A DNA stretch of 64,000 nt from Lepidostoma basale (GCA_022606425.2 JAHDVF020000880.1:1364001-1428000); one strand, 5' to 3'. Positions 1 through 11,583 are shown, numbered from the stretch's first letter. Notes: generated from the letters alone by a model not told the origin. Numbers and translations: made by a program.

Positions 1-180
1 CGGAGCATCGTCAGGGTAACAGAATATACTAAACATAAAATCAGAGAACAACATATATAAAATAAATACATAAAGGAGGGCAGAAAGATACATAGGATAG
101 TAGAACGGAGAGTCATGAATATTAGGATATAACTATGGTGAATTTCTAATTTATATTCTCGTGGCGGACAGGAGAGTTTA
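1..180. repeat. Repeat R1, partial copy at window edge
   Basis: Begins mid-repeat with CGGAGCATCGTCAGGGTAAC and matches 1306-1530 closely over about 200 bases, including the later TAGAACGG-GAGTCATGAATATTAGG segment. The copy at 1258-1530 shows the missing left end (TATAAACCACTTTATT). The arm motif recurs as an inverted repeat at 54271-54424. Confidence 0.7.
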
Positions 181-844
181 TTTTTTACACAATTTTTATT
201 TTTTGGAATAGATGTCATTTAAGAATTCATTGAAGGCTGCTTATAAAAAAAAATCCTAAGTAGTTTAAACATTAAACTTAAAAAAAAAATAGAAAAAAAT
301 AATATTGTATCATACGGGTATATCAAGTGCACGTGTGGCATATTTAAGGTAAAATTTGAAGTACACTATATTATTCAATAAAAAATGCACAGTTATTGGC
401 TGTTATGTTCAACACCAATCAGGATCAAAAACTCAGTTTAAAAATGTTGATACTTGGCACCTTTAATTATCAGCCCTCGATTATTTTTTAAATAATACTT
501 GTTTTTTTTAATATAATTTCCTATTTGTTGGATTTGCAATTTTTTTCATCTCAATATTTATTTTATTTATATAAATCACTTTAATTTGTATATTTTTTTT
601 ACTAGCAAGCATGAATTAAAAATAACGTGAATGTGGTTAAATAATTGTTGAATTTTGTGTACGAAAAATATAATTTAAACTTTCTGTTAAAAACATGAAA
701 AAAAAAATTTTTTTTGGACTGAGTTATTATAATATTTACCTTTTATCTTGCAAAATCAAATAAGGGATGAGATTTGTTAAAATATCCTAACCATTTACGC
801 TTTAAAATATATTGTCAAATGTATGTTGTAAGGAGTTTTTTTAA
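181..844. other. AT-rich intron, no feature seen
   Basis: Homopolymer-rich AT sequence. I see no exon-like frame, inverted repeat or recognisable element. Confidence 0.6.
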
Positions 845-1190
845 ACTCACCATTTTGCCGTCTCTCCGAAGGGGGAGGCAGAAAGAATAGACCGCCAAAC
901 AGTTTTTTTCCTGGCATAATTCTTCCTTGTCCTCAACATTTGTACATCGTGCCATACACGCACGGTGATTTCTCCAACTCCTCACATAGCCGACATTTAA
1001 TATTTGATGGATTTGCTCGTACCACCATTTTCCTCGGTCTTGCTTTATTTCTAGTTCCGTTTACGTCGTTTACATAATCTCTCTCCACCATTTCTTCATT
1101 CATTATTGCCATGTCTCCAAGCCATTATAACGACCCCATCATTATTTTGTTCATTACGTTTTCATTCGCACTCCATTAACTGATTTTATA
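845..1190 (-). pseudogene. LINE-A 3' fragment
   Basis: Read on the minus strand this is the C-terminal coding end of an RT-type LINE (here LINE-A), recognisable by CCGTCTCTCCGAAGG next to the 3' end and the reverse complement of the WFGHME...WHDQINQIL-type region. It is heavily decayed. A second piece at about 1805-1915 matches the more 5' part of the same family (compare 15850-15960). Confidence 0.6.
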
Positions 1191-1257
1191 CTTTCGTATG
1201 AAGAACTTAATTTGTGGTGTAACATTGTTAAATGTCATAATAATTCAATTGTAATTT

Positions 1258-1530
1258 GTATAAACCACTTTATTAGTTATTAACACCAACTGGTTTCGCT
1301 ACCGCCGGAGCTTCGTCAGGGTAACAGAATATATTAAACATAAAATCAGAGAACAACATAAAAAAATACATATAAAAATGGAGGGGAGAAAAGGGGATAA
1401 GATAAAGTGTGCGCGAGGACAAATAGGGTGGTAGAACGGTGAGTCATGAATATTAGGGAATAACTTTGTAATATAATAATTTATAATAAATATTCTAAAA
1501 GCTGATAGGGGAGTTCAATTTTTAGTTTTT
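1258..1530. repeat. Repeat R1, second copy with left end
   Basis: Starts TATAAACCACTTTATTAG, passes through CACCAACTGGTTTCGCTACC, then the GGAGCTTCGTCAGGGTAACA segment shared with position 1. The same terminal words occur in inverted orientation at 54271-54424, so R1 is likely a MITE-like family with palindromic ends. Confidence 0.65.
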
Positions 1531-2788
1531 ATTTTGTTGTGGGAATGTTTAAAATGATTTAAAACGGGGAAAATGACTAAAATGGGGTATGAGAAAGATA
1601 AGTCTGATTATTTATTGTATTACGGGTAAATTATTATTAAGGGCTCTCTTGATTTCAAGTGATTCTAAGTTATCAAATTAAAGACCCTGGATTTTTTTTG
1701 TGGAGCATCTTTTCTGGCCTAAAATGAAAACAGAATAAATCCTTAACTGTTATTTTTTTCTCTTTTCGTGCTTATTTTGTCAGGTTAATTTTTCATTTAT
1801 ATATATAAAAATCGGTACAAGAACATAATACACTGCCATCTTAGCTTTTTTTGGATAGGCTTTTCTTTGCGATGACAACTTCAAGTGTCAACTTAATTGC
1901 CCTAAAGTTAAAACATAATTAAAAAGAAAAACAGCAATGTGCGAAAAACAGGACGGGTTAGAAAAACAAAATATAACTTAATTTCTCATCTTGATCGGTG
2001 TAATTGTATATTGTTCGGTTTGGATCACAGAACCATAGTAAGACGAAGAATTTTAATTCTCTCTATTTGAAGGCGAGCGTATTGCCTGTGTAATGAAATA
2101 CTCTTATATTATTTTCCCGCAAACCGTTCATAGTGAAAACGCATATTTACATTTCAATGAATATATTTGAATAAAATATGTATTTAATCTAGTACGTTTC
2201 AACAAAATTTCGAAATACACAATAAAAACATTTTTTCTTATACAACTATCCAGTGATTCATTAAATCATTAATACCTCATATTTTTTATTATTTATTTAT
2301 TTGTCATATAGGTAAAATAAAGGTTTATTATTATAAATAAAGAAATAGTAGAAAACAATAAACCAATATATTTTAATAACGTTGGAATGAATAAACAAAA
2401 TAAATTATTGTTACAATGAGAATTTTATGGGTTATATTCGTATAAATAATATTTGTGTGGAAAAAATATTAAAATTTTAAACCGTATTGTCTTTCATTAT
2501 TCTTAATATCTACACAATCATTCAACATATATTATAGATGAATTTATTAAAATTGAGTATCGTTTATACGTTTCTAAAAAATAAAATTTTATAATTTTTC
2601 ACATGAAAATAAGTTACAATTTACCATCAGATTGTGTAAAAAATACATAATCTGACTCAAATGTAATTAATAATAATAAAAATAAAAATAATATTTACAG
2701 ATCCATACAAGATTATATAATATTATAATATATTATAATATATTTGTCGTAATTTTAAAAGTAAAATATTAATAATAACGATAATACA
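1531..2788. other. AT-rich intron with a small LINE-A remnant
   Basis: Apart from the LINE-A remnant at about 1805-1915 (minus strand; shares ATCGGTACAAGAACA and TTTTTTTGGATAGG with 15870-15930) I see only AT-rich sequence without open exon-like frames. Confidence 0.5.
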
Positions 2789-3293
2789 TCTAGAAGCATG
2801 GAACTGGCAAAAGAAGGATGAAAGTAGAATAAATGCAGTAGAAATGAGATCTCTTAGACGAATGTATAGATACTCTGTGTATGATAGAGTCTCGAATGAA
2901 AATATAAGAAGTGAATGTGGTGCGAATGATGGTGTCATGAACAAAATAATGAAAGGATCATTAAGATGGTTTGGACATATGGAAAGAATGAATGAAGAAA
3001 GAATGGTAAAAAAATTATATGTTAATGATGTAAATGGAACCAGAAAAAGAGGAAGACAGAGGAAAATGTGGCACGATCAAATAAATCAAATATTGAATGT
3101 CGGCCATGTGAGGAGTCAGAGAAATGGACGCGCGTGCATGACACGATGTATGAATGTTGAGGAAGCGAGAGAAATATGTCAGTAAAGAAAAGTGTGGTAG
3201 TCCATTCTTTCTGCCTACTCCTTCGGGGAGACGGCGTGATGGTTAGTTAGTTAGTTAGTGATGGTTAGTTAGTTAGTTAGTTAGTTACATCTA
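2789..3293 (+). pseudogene. LINE-A 3' end with (TTAG)n tail
   Basis: Open from 2844 to 3185 and encoding NAVEMRSLRRMYRYSVYDRV, then KGSLRWFGHMERMNEERMVK, KMWHDQINQILNVGHVRSQR and ACMTRCMNVEEAREICQ. This is the C-terminal, post-RT domain of a non-LTR retrotransposon. After the stop come GGGGAGACGGCGTGATGG and two runs of GTTA/TTAG repeats (3239-3293), the tetranucleotide 3' tail. Strongly 5'-truncated, and the best-preserved C-terminus among about fifteen LINE-A copies in the window. The clade cannot be fixed without the full RT. Confidence 0.8.
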
Positions 3294-4224
3294 GTTACTT
3301 CGCAGATAATCAATGGAGAGAGAAATGAATAATTATATAAATTCTTGGTTCAATACAGAAGAGCAGGTGGAGTTTTGAATATATCACATAACAATTTATA
3401 CAAAGAATAGAATATGAGATAGTTATTTTATATATTTTGAAATAAATTGTAGTATTAAAACTGTATTCCAATTTATATAGTTTAAAATGTTGTTATATTA
3501 AGATGTAATACAATATAAACTATTTACAATCTAAGTAGATACTATTGTGATAGATTAACATAAATAAGATTTAAGTTTTCGAAATATCAAATAAGCGTTA
3601 TGATATATTTTATTATTATACATAAAACAATTTTGTTTGGTGTTTATAGTATCATATTGAAGATTATCCTAAAATGTATGGGTGCTAAACGAAATTGTTC
3701 AAACGGAATAAATATGTGAATATTTAGAGGTAGTTACAATAATCGATCGAAGTTGTTTCAAAGCCCTAGGATGAGTTTTGAGCCTTTTGTTATTAGGGGT
3801 TAGTTTCTAAAGAACCCTATGGGTAGATACTTAATACCGTTGCCCTAGGCACATCAAAATAAGTATTTTCCAGCATCCATAAACCAACGCCTATGTGTGC
3901 TGGTTTACGAAGGCTGAAACTTTTACAAAATCCACACAAGTACGTTACAAAGAGTTCATTTCGCAAATATAAAAGTTGTTCAATATCATTCTACGGCCAA
4001 TTTATTTAAATAAATCACTAAATTTACATTGTGTAATTTCAAAGTAAGTAACTGAGTTTTAAAAAATTAACAACGGGTTACAATGTCTTTTCTCAAATGG
4101 ATTTTTCTTCTTTATCTGCATATCTTTATTCTTCACTGGGTGCTTGAGACCACTTGCTTTGTTCTACTCCCGTCCTTCGAAGCGTATATGAGGCTTCCCA
4201 CATTTAGCAAACACTTTTTATCTA
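3294..4224. other. Intron, no feature seen
   Basis: AT-rich sequence without recognisable exon, repeat family or RNA gene. Confidence 0.5.
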
Positions 4225-4790
4225 TTTTTTTATCTTCTTCTTTTGGTGCCGTGTCAGGTCTCCCCAACGTTGGCGATCACTACAGCCAAGGCATCTATAT
4301 CCTGTGCCATTTAGAACAGGTTCTGAACTCTTGTTATTCCTGTCCACTCTTTGATGTTCTGCAGCCAGGACAGCTGCCTTCTACCAACTCCCCGACGTCC
4401 CTTCACTTTACCTATCAGTCGAAGGAGGTGGTATTTTTCTCCCCTTAGCACATGACCTAAATATGAGACCTTTCTAATTTTCACACTTAACAACAGTTCT
4501 CTATTGACTCTGGCTCTCTGCAGTACGTCTGTCCACGGTATACGGATTTTTTTATACGAGAATTATTCTACCTCCTATGCCTTTTCCCCCTTTGATATTC
4601 CCCTCAAGTATCACCTGCAACAAGCTTTATTTTGATAAGCGCATAATATGTCCAAATACTCAGATTTTTTTCTTTGACCGTCCGTTTTCATGCGTCTCAC
4701 TTCTTTGTTAGGCACTCTTGCCATCCATGGTATCTTGAGCAATCTCCTATACACCCAGCTTCAAGTTTTCTTAGGTTGCTCAAGTCTAGC
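4225..4790 (-). pseudogene. LINE-B 3' end (RT-type, GAA tail)
   Basis: The minus strand encodes KLGVYRRLLKIPWMARVPNK far upstream and SVKIRKVSYLGHVLRGEKYH, GRRGVGRRQLSWLQNIKEW and TGITRVQNLF near the 3' end, followed by GGGGAGACCTGACACGGCAC and a GAAGAAG tail (4232-4243 in plus orientation). This is the C-terminal region of a non-LTR retrotransposon distinct from LINE-A. Other copies lie at 28740-29170, 33152-33237 and 37222-37400. Broken by several frame changes. Confidence 0.72.
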
Positions 4791-5599
4791 TCTAGATACC
4801 ATATAGCAATTCTATAGTAACCAGAACAAATCTATAGTAACCACGTATGTTCTTTGATTATGGATAACCTTATCAATAAAAATACTGTATACTTTTTCTT
4901 GTCCTAGAATAAGAAGACTTAATTAAAATAAAAATAGGAAATAAAATGTCCAATTGATATTTTATTTTCGCCATCATCTTGTGTTGTGGATTAACATTTG
5001 TATAACTTGTTTAAAATGCTGTATTTTTGTAACACATGATTGCAATCTTCATTATTACATTTTTTACTGATTAATGATTGTAATCATTTACATTTTTAAA
5101 TTGAATAAGCTTGAGTAGGTACAATTCAAAATATGTTCTTGAAAAGTAAAATAAAATGCTGCTAAACTCAATGTTTTTCGAATGGGAAATATGTTATACA
5201 ATTTAATACATGTGAAATGGTTGTGAATATATTTAAAATATGTGTGATATGTATAAAAAATATATTGTGAATATATTTAATAAATGTGATATGTCATAGG
5301 AATGGAATGTTTCATTTTCAAAGCCATTATACATTTTTATAATCAATATTAAATACTAAGTTCTGATAAATGACTAATAAAGTAAGACTCCATATTATGG
5401 TTAAGAGTATTTGCAGCTGCTAAACAAGTTTTAAAGAAAATACAGATTAGCGAAATACATAATTTTTGTATATAATACATGTTGTGAACATTGCATGTTT
5501 TGTGATTTTCTTTATTCGATAAGAGCAAAAAATGTATGGATGAAACGTTAATTAAATCAATCAGACAGTGTTGAAGATAATGAGGGTTTTGATTTATAG
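4791..5599. other. Intron with short local duplications
   Basis: A direct duplication of CTATAGTAACCA lies near 4811-4845, and GTGAATATATTTAA with TGTGATATGT repeats lie near 5220-5300. Otherwise AT-rich; the last 20 bases form the acceptor of the exon at 5600. Confidence 0.5.
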
Positions 5600-5776
5600 C
5601 GAAAGACGGGAAGGACTACGACTCAGTGTCATCAATCAACGGCCACCTCCACTCTTACAACAATGGAACGATGCTCATTGATTCCGTGACCAAGCAGGAC
5701 GAGGGCACCTATAGATGTACGGCGGAGAACGGAATCGGTGCTATTTTATATAAGAATATTGTTGTTGATGTCAACG
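5600..5776 (+). CDS. Dscam: Dscam exon: C-terminal part of Ig8
   Basis: 177 bp, preceded by a TTTATAG acceptor and followed by a GTAAG donor; phase 1 at both ends. It encodes the second half of an I-set Ig domain: a central strand around GTMLIDSVTKQDEGTYRCTA with the second conserved Cys and the Y-x-C motif, then AENGIGA, a signature near the end of Dscam Ig8. The first half of the domain, with the other Cys and the Trp, must be in an exon left of the window; I could not find it in 1-5599. It joins in frame to the exon at 6888. Confidence 0.85.
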
Positions 5777-5939
5777 GTAAGTTCAATTGCTATTTTAAAC
5801 CTTAATGCCGTGCACAAACACAAACTTAATTAATTCCGTGCACAAACACAAACTTTATACTTAATGTTGTTGTTATTTTTTATTATTATAAATACGAGTA
5901 TAAAAACTTTAATTGCTAAATAATTAATATAAATAAAAA

Positions 5940-6435
5940 TGCTTGTCTTCTAGGGGTTTTATTAAATTTTATAATGAATGACATGTTTCGCTCTTAGAAA
6001 GCATTATCGTTATTAGGCGTTTGATAATGGCGAAGCTTTAAGGACTCCCTTGAAGGAAACCTACAAAAGACTGGCATCGACTGTGATTGATGGGAAAAGA
6101 CTGCAGAAGGCAGACCTAGGTGGAGAACAACAGTACATAAAGGCACGCAAGACTTTGAAGCACAGCCCAGAGACGATGTCGCAGAGAGGAGGAGAAGGAG
6201 AAACGAGAGACCACTGGGAAACGGTGACGGCTCCATTACAGGCGCCTTCCCCTGCCCCAGCTGCATCAGAATTTGTGGGTTCAGGATCGGGCTCTTCAGT
6301 CAAATGCAGACCCACAACCGTGGAGGACAGTCTTCCTGAGTCAGTGATAGGACACGAGGGACAGCCGATGATGAGTAGGGCTAAACATGTTATTCCATAT
6401 AAAATTTAATAAAACTCCTAGAAGACAGAAATTTT
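5940..6435. repeat. Palindromic MITE-A split by a LINE fragment
   Basis: Left arm (about 5949-6025: TCTTCTAGGGGTTTTATTAA, then GACATGTTTCGC and the CATTATC/GATAATG core) and right arm (about 6380-6432: CTAAACATGTTATTCC through AATAAAACTCCTAGAAGA) are inverted copies. They match the compact palindrome at 40000-40165. The 6026-6375 interior is an unrelated, GC-rich LINE fragment. Confidence 0.7.
6072..6332 (+). pseudogene. LINE C-terminus with degenerate C2H2 finger
   Basis: In the frame starting at 6072 the plus strand reads WEKTAEGRPRWRTTVHKGTQ, DFEA and a long Arg-rich run. It ends with FPCPSCIRICGFRIGLFSQM and QTH-NRGGQSS, then a stop. The W-x-x-x-A-x-x-R-x-x-W-R-x-x-V and C-x2-C ... G-L-x-x-H-x-x-x-H pattern is the 3' coding end of a family of RT-encoding LINEs. 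One finger His reads Gln here. A different frame is open over 119 codons but has no family resemblance, so it is treated as a shadow. Confidence 0.6.
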
Positions 6436-6887
6436 CATCTATATTATTACCAAACAAATTTTTATATACAATAAATTAATTGTTAATCTTGGAACAGGAC
6501 CTTTCCACATATCGCGATGATGGCATTACTATTTGTCTTAAAACTCGTTTGTTATAAATGTTAAGGCATTCACACAACTGAATTACATGATTCAGATTTT
6601 TTTCTAGATCACTATTTTTCGTAAAATAATTTGAAAATTAAAAAATGTTTGTGTTTTGTTTCTTAAACAAAATATAATTTTCTATAGTGAATCGTCCTTC
6701 CCTGACTTTATCCAATTATTATAAGATTTTTTCAAAGACTGTTTTACGTTGTCACAATTCTAATAATAATTAAACTTTAATTACCAACTTTCTCCCTAGA
6801 CTGTCTTGATTTCCATTTCTACAAACACAGACGATCTAACAATTGTGTTTTACGTTTGAATACAATCCAGTGTCTTAATTGCTCCAG

Positions 6888-7029
6888 AGCCGGCGAGATT
6901 CGAGTCTGCTTCTCATAATATTACGGTGAAAAGGAATGAACCGGCTACACTCATCTGTGATATATTAGGAGACAGTCCAATCCGAAATACTTGGACTCTA
7001 AACTCAATGGATATTCATTCAAACTATAG
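6888..7029 (+). CDS. Dscam: Dscam exon: N-terminal half of Ig9
   Basis: 142 bp, acceptor TTGCTCCAG, donor GTAAGG, entering in phase 1 and leaving in phase 2. Translates to EPARFES-SHNITVKRNEPA followed by TLICDILGD and TWTLNS. It therefore has the first Ig cysteine (LIC) and the core Trp. PARFE and ITV-RNEPA are the linker and A' strand typical of Dscam Ig9. Ig9 packs against FN3-1 in the ectodomain stalk. It continues in the exon at 7584, where the split Arg codon AG|A is completed. Confidence 0.88.
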
Positions 7030-7289
7030 GTAAGGGAAAATATTTATTTATACTGGTCCAAGTTAAAATAGCATAAAAATTGGAGAGACATCTCCAGGCG
7101 TTATCTAGCAATGTATGTTAATGGCGGTAGCCTTTCACATTGGGTTAATAAAGATCTTCTGCTCAATGCTTAATCCAATCTTAATATATGGCGCTACTGT
7201 AGATTGAACTAAAAATAAATCTGAAGTGTAGTGCAACATTGTAGCATGTATACATCTTCCAAAAAATTGTCAGGCGTGGTGGTCGTAAG

Positions 7290-7475
7290 ATGGTCGGAAT
7301 GGGGAATGTTGTATTACATAAAGCGTAGGCTTAACCCAACCAATGACAGGTCATAAGTCCTGTAAACGCCTTGAATGCCAAATTCTGTTTCCAATTTGCA
7401 TCTTCACGCTTCGTCTCAATTGAAGTACAATTAATCATTAAAAAATGATAACCCGCAATGGGTAAAATCCAGTAT
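7290..7475. repeat. Repeat G copy 1
   Basis: Shares long stretches with 14575-14745, including GAATGGGGAATG, TATTACATAAAGCG, AACCCAACCAATGACAGGTC and ATAAGTCCTGTAAACGCC. Its 3' part (TTTGCATCTTC-CGTCTC-ATTGA-TACAATTAAT) recurs at 27575-27640 and 56876-56975. Family unknown; no coding potential seen. Confidence 0.65.
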
Positions 7476-7583
7476 TCGTCTACAAGTATTTGTATACATT
7501 CAAAATGTTGGAAAATATTTCATTAATCGATCACTTCGTTTCAATAGTTCTAATACTAACAATAAAAACGTGTATTCTTTCAG

Positions 7584-7732
7584 AATTAAGTTATCAGAAA
7601 ATAAAAAAGAAGGGGGCGTGAAATCAGAACTGAACATAGAAAGAGCGGATCGACAGGATTCTGGTTTATATCGTTGCCATGCAAGCAATTCCTTTGGAAG
7701 AAGTGAACACTTTATTTACCTCTCTGTACAAG
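7584..7732 (+). CDS. Dscam: Dscam exon: C-terminal half of Ig9
   Basis: 149 bp after a TTCTTTCAG acceptor, with a GTGAG donor. Encodes the D-E-F-G strands of Ig9, including SELNIERADRQDSGLYRCHA with the D-x-G-x-Y-x-C Ig signature, then SNSFGRSEHFIYLSVQ. The exon exits in phase 1 and joins FN3-1 at 11971 across a 4.2 kb intron. That intron is large because a 3.4 kb RTE-like LINE sits in it (8141-11583). Confidence 0.9.
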
Positions 7733-8140
7733 GTGAGAAAAAATCAAATTTTATTTACGATTTTTTTATGAATTAAAACAATGTTATTTTTTCATTTATT
7801 TTCTGGATATAATGACACACATTCATCGTCGGAAGAACGATATAAACTATCGGGAGAATAAAATAAACTTAAAAGTGGAAAAAACGGTGTTTTAAATCAT
7901 GAAAAATTCGTCATTATGAAAATTCACAGTGTTAACGCCTTAATCTAAAAAATATCTACTAAATTAACCATAAATTATTTTAAACTGCTAAATTAAATAA
8001 CTTTGTTTCTTGTATAACAATTGTATTTTATTTTACGCGAGAGCTGTTTCATGTTGACCTATGTTGACATCATCAAGTGTTATAATAATATATATAATAT
8101 ATTATTATATATTATCGTGTATAATATATTATTATATATT
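7733..8140. repeat. Left flank of RTE-like insertion: palindromic MITE B and C pieces
   Basis: 7830-7990 resembles MITE-B (AAACTTAAAAGTGGAAAAAA, then CACAGTGTTAACGCCTTAA). 8020-8140 is the left half of MITE-C (GAGCTGTTTCATGTTGACCT, ATCATCAAGTGTTA and an AT-rich centre). The matching right half resumes at 11593 after the LINE. Confidence 0.6.
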
Positions 8141-11100
8141 TTGTGGTCTGGGGAACATTCCCAGAGGCAATGCCCCTTTGCCACCACACGCGTCGCAGGT
8201 TGCGGATAGCGATACGGCCCTTTCTTTTGCAAGGGGTTAGCTGCGAATAACCAATAAGCAGCCGCGGACAATGGGGCGGTTCACCGGAGGGGCGCTGGGG
8301 AGCCTGTGGCAAGGTATACCCCTACAAAATGGTGTAAAAACTCGATGAAGGTGGACGACAGTGGCGAGTCCATGCCGCCACTCAAATATAAGCATGTAGC
8401 CTGGAGAGTTGGGCCCCATCAACCCATTAACTAATACACTGGTAGCCCAAGTAGGAGAAGGATCACTCACTGCAAAACCTGGCATGTTCATAGGCCACAA
8501 AGGTGGCAGCCCCACCAATGAACTCGGGCTCTGTGGGCTAATAACCTGCAAGTCCTAAAACTAAACTTATTACAGAAACTAAAAGGAAGAAAAACCGGAC
8601 CGATTCTAAAACAACGACCTTTGGCTTAAAATTTAGGACACGATTGGCTTTTTGGAATGTGAGAACGATGTGGGAGCCGCACAGACTCATTGAGGTAGCC
8701 ACAGTCATGCAGCGATACAACATTGGTCTGCTGGGCTTGAGCGAGACTAGGATGAATGGTTTTGGAGAGATCACAACTGTTGGCAATGCTACGCTTCTCT
8801 ACTCGGGAAAGGAAGACCTGGAAGGTACGAAGGAATTTGGCGTTGGCTTTTTGATGAGCAGTGAATTTCGGAAATCTCTTCTGGACTGGAGACCTGTCTC
8901 GGACAGAATCATTGTTGCAAGATTCCACTCTGCAGTTCGGAAAGTCTCTGTGGTACAGTGCTATGCCCCCACAAACATGTCCCAAGATAGCGATAAGGAC
9001 AAATTCTACGACCAGCTTGCTACCACCCTGGCATCCATCAAGCGGCAGGATATTGTGATGATACTAGGAGACTTTAATGCCCAGGTTGGCGCAGAGAATA
9101 CGCACTTGGAACGCTTCATGGGTAAGCACGGCATGGGCACTAGGAACGATAACGGGCAGCGTTTTATCGACTTTTGCTCCGGACATGACCTGGCAATCGG
9201 AGGTACGATGTTTCCACATAGAGATTGCCACAAATATACATGGAACCATCCAAACGGAGTAAACAAAAACCAGATTGACCATATTGCCATAGCCTGCAAA
9301 TGGAAAAGGTCTCTGCTCGATGTTAGGAACAAGAGAGGGGCTGACGTAGACTCTGATCACCATTTGGTGCTGGCAGAGTTGCGTCTAAAGCTGGCTGTCC
9401 CTAAATCTCTCTCAAAGAGAGTAACGAGACGTTTCGATGTGACCAAGCTGCGGGATGAAGACGTCCGAAATGAGTACCAGTTGGAACTCGCTAACAGGTT
9501 CAGTGCTCTCGACGTTGCGGATATGGATACACACGAGGCATGGGGTCAGATCTCAGAGGTTTTCTCGGATGTTAATGGCAGACTTTTGGGCCACAATACT
9601 AATAAGAAGAAGCCCTGGATGTCTGACGCCAGTTGGGGACTGATCGAGCGACGGAATGAAATAAATCAGCAACTGCTGCAGGCACAGACTCGGGCAGAAA
9701 AGGAGACACTGCAGGAAGAACGTAAAGAATGTCGCAAATTTATAAAGCGACGCATCAGAGAGGACAAGCGCTTGTACATATCTAATTTGGCAAATCAAGC
9801 ACAGTCTGCTGCAGCCCGGAAAAATTTTGGAGATGTGTACAAGATTACCAAGCAACTCTCTGGAGACGTTTTCTCGCATCGTGTTAATCGCCCTATTAGA
9901 GACAGGTTGGGAGTACCAATTGCCTCCTTAGACAAGCAGCTGGCTCGATGGCACGATCATTTCTCAGGCATCCTCAGCAATGTTCCAGACGCCGCAACTG
10001 CCCCACAAACGGAGGAACCCAATCAGCCCTTGCTGCAAATCGCTACTCACCCTCCTACGCAAACCGAAATAATGTCAGCAATCCGCTCTCTAAAGAACAA
10101 TAAGGCTCCTGGCAGTGACGGGATTGTGGCTGAGATGCTCAAGGCAAGCGAGACCTCCTCAACGACCATCCTGGCCCCTCTGTTGGAACGCATATGGATC
10201 TCAGAGAGGCTGCCACCCGCCTGGAAGGAAGGACTCCTTGTAACAGTGCCCAAAAAGGGAGACCTGAGCAACTGTAACAACTGGAGGGGAATCACTATCC
10301 TTTCCGTGGTGACAAAGATCCTTGCGAGAATTATACTGAGGAGAATGACTAGTGCACTCGAAGGAGGTATGCGAGAGGAACAGGCTGGCTTCCGAAGTGG
10401 CCGGTCTTGCGTTGAGCACATAAATACACTCCGCATCATAATTGAAGAGGCCTCTGAATGGCAGTACAGCATGTACCTGACGTTCGTCGACTTTGAAAAG
10501 GCCTTCGATACATTATCGTGGACTTCAATCTGGTCAACTCTCATTAGCAGAGGAGTCCCACAGAAGATTGTGAATATCATCAGGGCAATGTATGACGGTT
10601 GTTCTTGTCGTGTAGTGCACCAGGGCAAACTCTCCGAGGCCATCAAACTGAGTGCGGGAGTGCGACAGGGATGTCTACTATCACCCCTGCTCTTCATAGT
10701 GGTTCTGGAGGATGTGTTGCGCCGTTCTTTCGACGGTCCCCGTGGCATTCCATGGATGCGTGATACCCAGTTGGAGGATCTGGATTATGCTGATGACCTC
10801 TGTTTGCTTTCGGTAAACCGGGTGGATGCGGAGCGGAAACTTTGTAGACTTCACGAGGAAGCGGCAAAAGTGGGTCTCAAGATTAACATGTCCAAGACAG
10901 TAGACCTACGAGTGTCCACAAATGACTCCACCCCAATCTTGCTCCACGGTGTCCCCCTTGTGACCACGACCAGCTTCTGCTACCTCGGTAGTATGATAGC
11001 AGGCTCGGGAGGTACGGAGGAGGATGTAGCCAGCAGACTTAACAAGGCAAGGGGAGCTTTCGCTATGCTTCGCCCTGTATGGCGCTCCGGTATCATTTCG

Positions 11101-11583
11101 AGAAAGCTCAAGCTCCAAGTATTCAGAAGTAACGTTAAAAGCGTACTGCTGTATGGATGTGAGACTTGGAAGTCTACCGCAGACGTTATTGGTAAACTCC
11201 AGGTGTTTATAAATAGGTGCCTTCGCTCAATATTCAAAATCTATTGGCCCCAAACAGTGTCAAATGCCGTTCTCTGGACCATGGCAGGCGAAAAGCCAAT
11301 TAGAGAACAAGTCGCTAGGCGCAAGTGGCAGTGGATCGGTCACACTCTGAGACGGAACCCAGCCTGCATCGCTCAGGGCGCACTAGACTGGTCCCCTATG
11401 GGGGAAAGAGAAAGCGAGGCAGACCTAGAGCCACCTGGAGAAGAACCCTGCAGGACGAGGTTAAGGCAGCAGGTCTCACTTGGGACGATGTTAAGCATCA
11501 GGCATGCGATAGAGTCGGGTGGAGAAGATTCCTTGAGGCCCTATGCACCACGGAGGTGTGACAGGACAAAAAGAAGAAGAAGA
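8141..11583 (+). mobile_element. Near-complete RTE-like LINE
   Basis: About 3.44 kb non-LTR retrotransposon flanked by a 9-bp direct repeat TTATATATT (8132-8140 and 11584-11592). It has a GC-rich 5' untranslated region (8141-8544), one long ORF with apurinic endonuclease and reverse transcriptase, and a short GAAGAAGAAGA 3' end without poly(A). It lacks a gag-like ORF1 and an RNase H. It is inserted in the AT-rich centre of a MITE-C palindrome, inside the intron between the Ig9 and FN3-1 exons, in the same orientation as the host gene. One frameshift is the only obvious break, so it is a recent insertion. The RTE clade is inferred from architecture. Confidence 0.85.
8545..11564 (+). CDS. LINE endonuclease/reverse transcriptase ORF (one frameshift)
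   Basis: Open from 8545; the first in-frame ATG is at 8668, though the coding-like FGLKF-TRLAFWNVRTM segment starts before it, so the true start is uncertain. The endonuclease domain shows FWNVRTM, LLGLSETRMNG, ILGDFNAQVG and SDHHLVLAEL. The RT domain shows NNKAPGSDGI, QAGFRSGRSC, FVDFEKAFDTL (motif A), AGVRQGCLLSPLLF and LDYADDLCLL (motif C with the YADD catalytic pair). The C-terminus has RRKWQWIGHTLRR. Near 11395-11400 a single-base deletion moves the frame. The intended end GGKRKRGRPRATWRRTLQDE continues in the next frame to a stop at 11562-11564, while the original frame runs into junk to 11625. Copies in nucleus and cytoplasm act by target-primed reverse transcription. Confidence 0.85.

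Noticed and set aside
3239..3293. (TTAG)n runs as telomeric repeat
   Set aside because: Insect telomeres use TTAGG; here the unit is four bases, short and always attached to a LINE-A 3' end.
6050..6409. 119-codon ORF as a host gene
   Set aside because: Another frame of the same stretch shows a clear LINE C-terminus with zinc finger; the 119-codon frame has no family resemblance and lies inside a split MITE.
10047..10748. 233-codon minus-strand ORF
   Set aside because: Antisense shadow of the RTE-like reverse transcriptase.
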